Shown here: positions 57,548 to 64,000 of the stretch, piece by piece
How the letters are laid out: each line of letters begins with the position of its first letter
Numbering within the stretch: position 1 is the first letter of the stretch
From: Silene latifolia
Lineage: Eukaryota; Streptophyta; Magnoliopsida; Caryophyllales; Caryophyllaceae
Assembly (NCBI RefSeq): GCF_048544455.1
Contig: NC_133534.1
Span: 86,209,637 to 86,273,636, forward strand
Length of the DNA stretch: 64,000 nt
Reading direction: 5' to 3'
Position numbers and translations under genes: made by a program
Notes under the pieces: generated by a model
Told to the model about the DNA's origin: nothing
The model's input: the letters and a program-made list of their open reading frames with translations, nothing else
The model's database searches: none

Positions 57548-58368
57548 CTTGAAACTATACATATATAAGAAAGGGTAGATATGAACACACGTACTAAACT
57601 TCAAAACATGAAAACACGCCACCCAGGACCTACTCGATCGAGTTCCCAAACCCACTCGATCGAGTAACGGGCTACTCGATCGAGTGCCCAACATACTCGA
57701 TCGAGTACCCAAACATCAGACCCCTAACAGACCTTCTGATCTCTTACCTACTCGATCGAGTATCTAGGCTACTCGATCGAGTGACCCCTTACTCGATCGA
57801 GTACCCCTAGTTACTCGATCGAGTACCCAAAAACAAGATTCTGGACTCAAAATCGTCAAAAACCCACCCGATCGAGTCAGTCCCACTCGATCAAGTCATG
57901 CTAATACATAAAAGCTACCCGCATGTTACGTCATATGCTAACATGCTAAACTTTATAAACCACATTATATCATAATAAACATGCTACGCATCTTTTCTAC
58001 TATTTACGAAATCATTTCATCATGTTATTAAATGCCACATTGTAAATCATCCAACATGTTATCATCTCATCAACAAGTTCCCACATATCACCATTTTCTT
58101 TCACATGCTCAACTTTCTACTTCAACACCCAACAATTAACACATTTCACCACATTCTTACACAAGTTAACCAAACACACATACGACTTGACAAACACTTC
58201 CCCCATGTGACCGGTTCAAAGTTGTAGGGCGACCCCTGCGACTTTAGGACGTCTCCCAAGCCTTTGCACTAGCTCCTACAACTTTTACCCCGGGTTCATT
58301 TTAATTGACTCCCTATGTTCATTAGGTTCATTGGTTACAGGTTTCAGGATCGTCGCTCTGATACCATT
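57548..58368 (-). other. chromovirus leader with primer-binding site and palindrome array
   Basis: The primer site TGGTATCAGAGCG is on the minus strand at 58354-58366. The next 170 bp are closely similar to the leader of the noncoding element at 29900-30070, linking the two as one family. A 10-copy ACTCGATCGAGT array lies at 57628-57898, just before gag. Between them (57900-58200) is AT-rich filler. Confidence 0.85.
57628..57898. repeat. 10-copy ACTCGATCGAGT array upstream of chromovirus gag
   Basis: Ten motif copies, eight perfect, the last two CCCGATCGAGT and ACTCGATCAAGT. They fall in two groups of four plus a diverged pair. Spacers are unequal (mostly CCC-containing). The array ends about 80 bp before the gag ATG. 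Confidence 0.9.
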
Positions 58369-59694
58369 TGTAACACCCCATACTCCAAGTGCCTTACCAG
58401 GACCACTCGGGTATGAAGACATTACCATCTCGATTACCCGAGGCAATGATAATCAAACAACAATGAAGAAACAACGTTTATTAAAAATGATTAACGAATA
58501 GTTACAATCCTCAAAACCAAACCAAAAGTACGATACATGTTCTCAAACTGACTGTTCTAACTGAAATGTAAATAAACTAAAAGCTACAGCGGAAGACTCT
58601 TATCATCATGTCGTGGCATCCCAGCTATCCCAGTACTCATCTCAATACCTGCTCAATATCTGCTCACCATCCCCGAATGGATCACCGCAGTTTACAAAAC
58701 AACAGGGTCGTACTAATCACACAATCAATATAAACAACAATGATAAGATAAACAGATGACTTAACTGTCACACACACACACACAACCAACCAATTCCCAT
58801 CATCTCAATCGACTGTCCTTTGGACCGCCACCGCGATGGGGACCGCAGCCGTACCCACCAAATCCCCGCTCCACATAGTGAGCGATAAACCCTGTCCATT
58901 AATGTGCACATCCCTTCTGTGGCGGGTTCCACAGAAGGCGAAACTAGGGCGTGAGGTCACTCCCGCAAGTGACCCCACTCAGCCGAGGCCACGCCTCGCG
59001 AACCATCAACAACGATCACAACCACAATCACAATACAATTATTATAGCAAACAACCAAATACAATACATCAACCAATATCCCATTATGGGACTAATACTG
59101 AGTAGGAAATCCTACCTGGTATGCACACAATCGACGGTCTCTCTGGCTTTGAGTCAAAAAGCCTCTTCTATGAACCCTCCTCCTATCATACAACACATAG
59201 AGACTACCACATCACATACTACACATAAAACCCCCAATCTCTAAATTAGGGTTTAACCAAATCAAAGGAAATACAACAAAAAGGGTACATAGATCTTACC
59301 CTCGACGCAAGGAACTCAACGGTACGAACAACGACAAGAACCGACCGTCGAACTCGGGAATTGCTAAGAATGCGATTAAGAAGATGAACTTGTTTGCTTT
59401 CTCTCTTAAACAGGAATTTAGGTTTTGTAAAAGTGGTTTAGAATAATGACGATGAAACTTAAATACCTTAATCGCATAATTAACAAAACCCGAGAAAACT
59501 CCCCGTAAAACCGGACACTCGATCGAGTACCCAAGGTACTCGATCGAGTACCCCCTTACTCGATCGGGTGCCCCAGCTACTCGATCGAGTACCCAACAGG
59601 TCATAAACTATTTTATTTCGCAACTTACCCTTACTCGACAGAGTAAGGCCTACTCGATAGAGTACCCCAAGACTTATAAATACGGAGTATTACA
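58369..59694 (-). repeat. 5' LTR of the nested chromovirus
   Basis: 1326 bp, close to the 1332-bp partner, with scattered substitutions and small indels, so it is older than the Copia LTR pair inside. It carries the second LTR palindrome cluster (59514-59662). Confidence 0.93.
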
Positions 59695-59899
59695 TTGTTA
59701 ACCCATACATTGGGAATGCTATGACTCTAGACCAAGGCTATGAAGACCCTTGTCACATCTTTGAGTCGGACTACTACATGAATGAAGATAACAATGTGCC
59801 AAGGTCTATGCAAGATCTCTATCATGACAATGAACAAGCATTTGACTACTTCTTCAAGGCATTGAGCAACATCAACAATGTCCTTGCTTTAACCCCTTG
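59695..59899 (+). pseudogene. gag-protease of Athila-like copy 2, 3' end
   Basis: Resumes the gag frame after the chromovirus. NPYIGNAM follows EGLV of the left part, as in EGIFNPYIGHAI of copy 1. It ends at a TGA after NINNVLALTP, matching NINNTLNMPP of copy 1. The nested insertion is thus precise. Confidence 0.92.
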
Positions 59900-60894
59900 A
59901 CACCTCTCAAAAGAAGGAGAGTTTGGTGGAGTCCTCCCTAAACCACCACTTGTAAATATTCTAACCCTTTAACTTGCATTTCTTTTAACTTGTACATTAT
60001 TCAATTTTTGCAATGCACTATGCTTTGTTGATTAAGTTGTGTGACAAGAGAGCCAGTGAGTTAGGGATTTTAATGGTTGTTGAATGTGTAGTGTTTGATG
60101 ATCAAGTATGGGGAAGCATATGCCTAGGCTAACAAAGCCTTTGTAATGCTACCCAAGACGAAATGACAAAGAAAAGAAGAAGAAATGATGTGGGAAGAAG
60201 ATCCCCACGGGCAGACCCGAGCTCGTGGGGACTGGGGAAGGGGGCACGAGTGAAAATTTGCACTGGAGAGAAATATACCCGAGCCGACAGCAGCTCGAGC
60301 ATCCCACAGCTCAGGTCGCTCGACCTCAACTCAGGACATGGGTCTTGAAAGTGCTTCCAATTGTCAATTTTGCACTGGACAAAAATTTGCCCGTCCCAAG
60401 CTCGAGACGAGCGTCCCTTGCAAAAATCCGCCCGTCTCATCTCCAAGATGCCCGTCCCCAGAGCCAAGAAAATTCTTAAATTTTCACTGTCTGAAAATCC
60501 GCCCGAGCTCCTCCCAGGACGCCCGTCCCTACCCGCTGCATGAACAAAAACACGGGACTCACCCTTCATTCTTCATTTCATCTCCTCTCTTCAAACACAA
60601 ACACAATAATTTCCCTCACTTCAACCTTCATTTCCCTCATCCAAAAACACCAATTTCTCATCCAAATTCATCACAATCAAATCCAAACTTGCTCAAATAA
60701 AAAACAAATCACTCCTTTATCAACAATAAGACCATTCAAACATCAATTTCTTCACAAAATCAATCAAATTTTCTAGGGTTAGGTGAAAATCCGAAATTCC
60801 CAAATTGATTGAGCATTAAATTGAAATTAGAAGAAGAAGGGAGCATTCAAGCATAAACTTGGTTTGTTGATACTAATTTGAAAGGAGAATAGCC
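59900..60894 (+). other. spacer between gag and ORF2 in Athila-like copy 2, with motif array
   Basis: Same length class and layout as 19796-20840: AGTTTGGTGGAGTCCTCCC after gag, then a motif array (60212-60535), then an A/C-rich leader up to the ORF2 start. No pol remnant. Array variants include AATCCGCCCGTCTC, GACGAGCGTCCC, TGCCCGTCCC, GACGCCCGTCCC and several CGAGCTCG/GCTCGAG palindromes. Confidence 0.7.
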
Positions 60895-62424
60895 ATGGTA
60901 AGGACTAAAGGAGGCAACAAGGCAACAAAAACACCAACTTTATCCAAGAGACAACAAGCTCTTGCATCAAAGGCATTGGTCTTGGCTCAACAAAGGGAGC
61001 AAGCTCCGGAAACCGTCAATGCTATCGAAGAAGCTACTACTTTCATTTTCGATAAGCATAGGCTTGCATTTGAATACCTAGCCAAGAAAAATATTTTAGC
61101 TACTAAATTTGTATGTCAAGATGATTTGAGTAAATTGGGTGTTCTTGAGAAAACAAAGGCATTCTTCGAGTCTATGGGGTTATCCACCCTCTTTGAAATG
61201 AATGAGTTAACATACCCCTCTTTGACATTGGAATTCATTAGTTCCTTGAGGGAGTATAGAATTGAGACTCGAGATTATGTCGAATTCTGCCTCGAAAACA
61301 AGAGTAGAACAATGCATACAAGTGATTTCGGTAAAGTGTTTGGGCTTAAGAACGATAACCGATTCATCAAGAAGCCTTTTGAGTTTGATGCCAAACCCAT
61401 TTGGCAAGCCATCTCCGGTCGTGAGTTGACTACTTTCCGGGAGTGCCATGCCTTGTACATTCATCATCCGGGTATTAGGTATTGGCACAAGTTCGTGGCT
61501 AACACTTTGATTGCTAGAAAAGAAGCCAATCACTTGACCAAATAAGACTTTGTTTACCTTGAGTCCTTTTTTAATGTTGGTGGGAAGTCCAAAAATGAGT
61601 ACAATATTCTTCAATTATTGATCAAGAGATGGTTGGACATTGAGAATAGGAAAGATGGCACAGCTTTCATTGTTAATGGAGGCTTGGTGACAAGATTGGC
61701 AAAGCACTTTAACCCGGAATTCAACAAAGACAACGCTTACAAATCGGTTAAAGGAAGCAACCTTCTTGATATGAGCAATTTGATCCATAAATTTCTATGG
61801 GTCAAGCATGAAAACTTAGACCAAAAGTACGAGTGGCTCATCAAGGATGCCAATTCCATTGTCTTACCTAGCAAGATTTGTCGCACCCCCACCCACCGAG
61901 CCAACTACCTTATTCCTGTTTCCGAAAGTGCCGAGCACATCATCAAGCAACAACAAAATCCAAGTGAAGAGCCCTCCTCCTCCATTGTTACACCACCATA
62001 TCCCTTTGCCTACCACGAGTTCACACCGAGTAGTACTAATGTTGTGGCGGACAATGACTATTTGACACAATTAATGCAACATATGCATGAGGAAGCATAC
62101 AATGATAGGGTGAATGCCTACTACGCCCAATATCCACCCCTTTACCATCTTGCTAGGCTAGGACTCCTTGATCCTTCGAGTTCTTTGCCAAATTGGGTGG
62201 ATAGGAAAGTGTTCTTTCCTAATGCTTCTCAAGATGAAGAAAGGGATGATCGGGAAACAAGGAGAGAGGAGGATGTTGATGATGAGAGCGGGGAAGGTAG
62301 TGGGTCTTGCCATGATGAAGATGATAAAGAGCAGAGTTCTAGTTCTAGTGAAGAAGATGTTGGTGAAACATCCGGTTCCATGGAGGTAGATGATGATGAT
62401 GATGTCGCGATAAGTGAGAATTGA
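60895..62424 (+). pseudogene. second ORF of Athila-like copy 2 (ATHILA ORF-1-like), one in-frame stop
   Basis: 510 codons in one frame with a single TAA at 61543-61545, where copy 1 has a sense codon. Otherwise open from MVRTKGGNKATKTPT to an acidic tail rich in Asp and Glu. Shared blocks with copy 1 are FVCQDDLSKLGVLEKTKAFF, EMNELTYPSLTLEFISSL, IWQAISG, HHPGIRYWHKFVANTLIARK, VNGGLVTRLAKHFNPEFNKD and SKICRTPTHRANYL. In an otherwise badly decayed element this frame has only one stop, whereas the gag has several. The product is likely an accessory or regulatory protein. No enzyme, membrane or known DNA-binding motif could be recognised. Confidence 0.72.
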
Positions 62425-63996
62425 TGGTTGACAAAGCATGAATGAGGACATCACAAATGTGGGGTTGATGGCTTATGCTAGTATTGACCTATTCCATTGT
62501 TAGTCTCCTACCCCTCTTTTTGCTTTGTTTTTTTTTGTCTCATGTTTCTATAACTTGTATACTTTTTAACTTGCATCATTTAGAGAGTCACTTTGGACTC
62601 TTGGTAGTTTTGAGTTTGGAGTCCTAGCACCTATCAAAAGACTCCCACCTCGGTCACATTGAGGTGTCTATCTTTTTGCTCCCACTACAAAGAATCCAAA
62701 ATGACAAATTTCATTCATGCATTGCATTTCATGCCTCGTGAATGAACTTCCCTTCTTTTTGCACTAGAAATAGTGTTTTGTCCGGTTTGGGGAAGTTCAC
62801 TCATAGGGAATGCGAGTTAATCTAACTTAGCTCTCCGAACAATAGAAAGCATGCATCATATAGTCTACCTTAGTTTGCATCACTTGTATATATTTCTCAC
62901 ATGTAAATATTTCACATATACTTTTCATTTAGTGTAGAATCATGCATCATTTAATTGCATTTGCACAATTCCCTATTATTTTGTCCATTGGGGACAATGT
63001 CCATTCTAAGTGTGGGGATGAGGAATTCTAACACTATCTAACTCAAAAATTCAAAAAATGATAAAAAATTGAAAATTTTTTAAAATCCAAAAACATGTTC
63101 TTCCCTTTTGTAGTGTAGAAATGTATATATTGTATATATTTGTCTGTTTGTGTTCACTCCTACCACTTGGGACCGACTATGCCACATTCGAGGCATGAGG
63201 AATATGAAGACCGCAAGGTATGATCTTTCCAAATCTCATTTTTCCTCTTTTATGTTAATGACAATGTGGCTTATTTTTGGTTGATGCGGTACAAACCAAT
63301 GTGATTATAGGAGTTGCATTTAGATTTTATGGCATACTAGTGATAGTAGCATATGCATTAGGTTGTATATATGCTAGTTGCATCATGGCATGTAGTTGCA
63401 TATTAGGAAATTTTTTGCGAAAATGTCTAGTTGGGAAGCTTGGCAAGTGTATATAGGCCCTTGTAGATAATTTTTCTCCTTGAGACATTGTTTGCTAGAA
63501 TACCCTCAAGACACCCTAGGATGTGTCATACTAGTATCTTTTGACCCATGGACTAAGGCCTAGTCAAGAGTACCTTGGGTGTGATAACTCCTTGCCTACC
63601 ATTTATTCCAAGGTGACCTTTGAAGCCATGCAACCGTTCTTTCATTTCTATCATCATGTTTTGCCAACAAAAAGGGAATGGGCACAATAAACTCCAATTT
63701 GAGTTCAAGTACCAAAGTAACAGTAAAAAAGTTTGCAAAAATTGCATCAATGAAAAGAGGAGCAAAAATAGACTCCTATGCTTCAATAAAAGTACCCTTG
63801 CTACAAAATGGGGTTACTTTGAAAATGTTCAAAAAGAATGAAAAATCCAAAAGAATTGCCAAGTATCAAATTGCCAAAATCAAAAATGGCAAAGAAATGT
63901 TCTCAAAAGACAAACGCCACAAGAAATTGAGGGAAAAATCAAAAGCAAACTACCATTGTGAAACTAAAAACATATTGATCCTTTTTATCCATTGAT
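62425..63996 (+). other. 3' noncoding region of Athila-like copy 2, cut by the window end
   Basis: Colinear with 22432-24000 of copy 1, with shared blocks such as TAAGTGTGGGGATGAGGAAT, AAGTGTATATAGGCCCT and GTGTGATAACTCCTTG. No convincing ORF. The 3' LTR is not reached. Confidence 0.7.
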
Positions 63997-64000
63997 GATC

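Larger units (their letters stand above)
42425..59694 (-). mobile_element. chromovirus (Gypsy, Tekay/Del-like) nested in Athila-like gag
   Basis: LTRs at 42425-43756 and 58369-59694 (about 1.33 kb) and the duplication TTGTT at 42420-42424 and 59695-59699 define it exactly. Genes run on the minus strand: gag, protease, reverse transcriptase-RNase H, integrase with a C-terminal chromodomain-like end. The order RT before integrase makes it Gypsy. The polypurine region GAAGTTCCTTTTAAGGAGGG and the chromodomain point to Tekay/Del. A Copia element (46954-55937) is inserted between protease and RT. Without it the chromovirus is about 8.3 kb. Several stops and frameshifts show it is inactive. Confidence 0.93.
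38011..63996 (+). mobile_element. second Athila-like pol-less element, degraded, runs off the window
   Basis: The 5' LTR (38011 to about 39557), primer site, gag-protease, ORF2 and 3' noncoding region are in the same order as in the element at 15114-26119. Protein blocks are very similar throughout. The gag has several stops, and 17.3 kb of younger insertion lies between 42425 and 59694. The 3' LTR is beyond the window. Like copy 1 it has no RT, RNase H or integrase of its own. The pol genes lying inside it belong to the inserted chromovirus and Copia elements, on the opposite strand. Confidence 0.88.

Overview
The window is plant nuclear DNA, almost certainly from a eudicot. It is repeat-dominated: nested LTR retrotransposons, Helitrons with the plant-type CTAG 3' end, MITE-like foldbacks and AT-rich filler, with one recognisable host-gene exon. 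A Caryophyllales host is a weak guess, based only on scattered GAGACGG/CCGTCTC-type palindromes that I associate with that order. There are no bacterial features, rRNA genes, tRNA genes or CRISPR arrays. Layout, left part (1-28460): the first exon of a BAP31-like ER membrane protein gene lies on the minus strand (622-904). It is followed by a foldback element (1086-1266), a minus-strand Helitron (1284-2380) and a complete minus-strand Copia element (2476-11556, TSD AATAT). Next comes a 0.67-kb tandem duplication. Its first copy carries a plus-strand Helitron (11985-14758). Its second copy carries a nearly pristine 11-kb Athila-like Gypsy element (15114-26119, TSD TAATT). That element encodes gag-protease and a second ORF but has no reverse transcriptase, RNase H or integrase. 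Middle part (28461-38010): a non-autonomous element with chromovirus-type LTRs and no coding capacity (28461-35933, TSD AACAC) is inserted near the 3' end of a small gene fragment with a C-terminal membrane segment. That fragment lies upstream of a Helitron 3' end at 36487. A truncated chromovirus-like LTR follows (36881-38010). Right part (38011 to the edge): a second, older pol-less Athila-like element is interrupted inside its gag by a chromovirus (42425-59694, TSD TTGTT). The chromovirus is itself interrupted between protease and reverse transcriptase by a Copia element (46954-55937, TSD ATCCC). This is three-level nesting with every internal junction readable. The outer element resumes at 59695, carries its own second ORF (60895-62424) and runs off the window. 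How the parts relate: both Athila-like copies lack pol and must borrow enzymes from an autonomous relative. The 28461-35933 element shares LTR-end and leader sequence with the coding chromovirus at 42425-59694 and looks like its non-autonomous partner. The most unusual signal is that two unrelated Gypsy lineages each carry arrays of a short palindrome both in the LTR and directly upstream of an internal coding region: AATCCG-NN-CGGATT in the Athila-like family and ACTCGATCGAGT in the chromovirus family. These arrays are candidate binding sites for a regulatory factor. Coordinates of LTRs, TSDs and primer-binding sites were read directly from the bases. Family names rest on recognised motifs, not on a database search.
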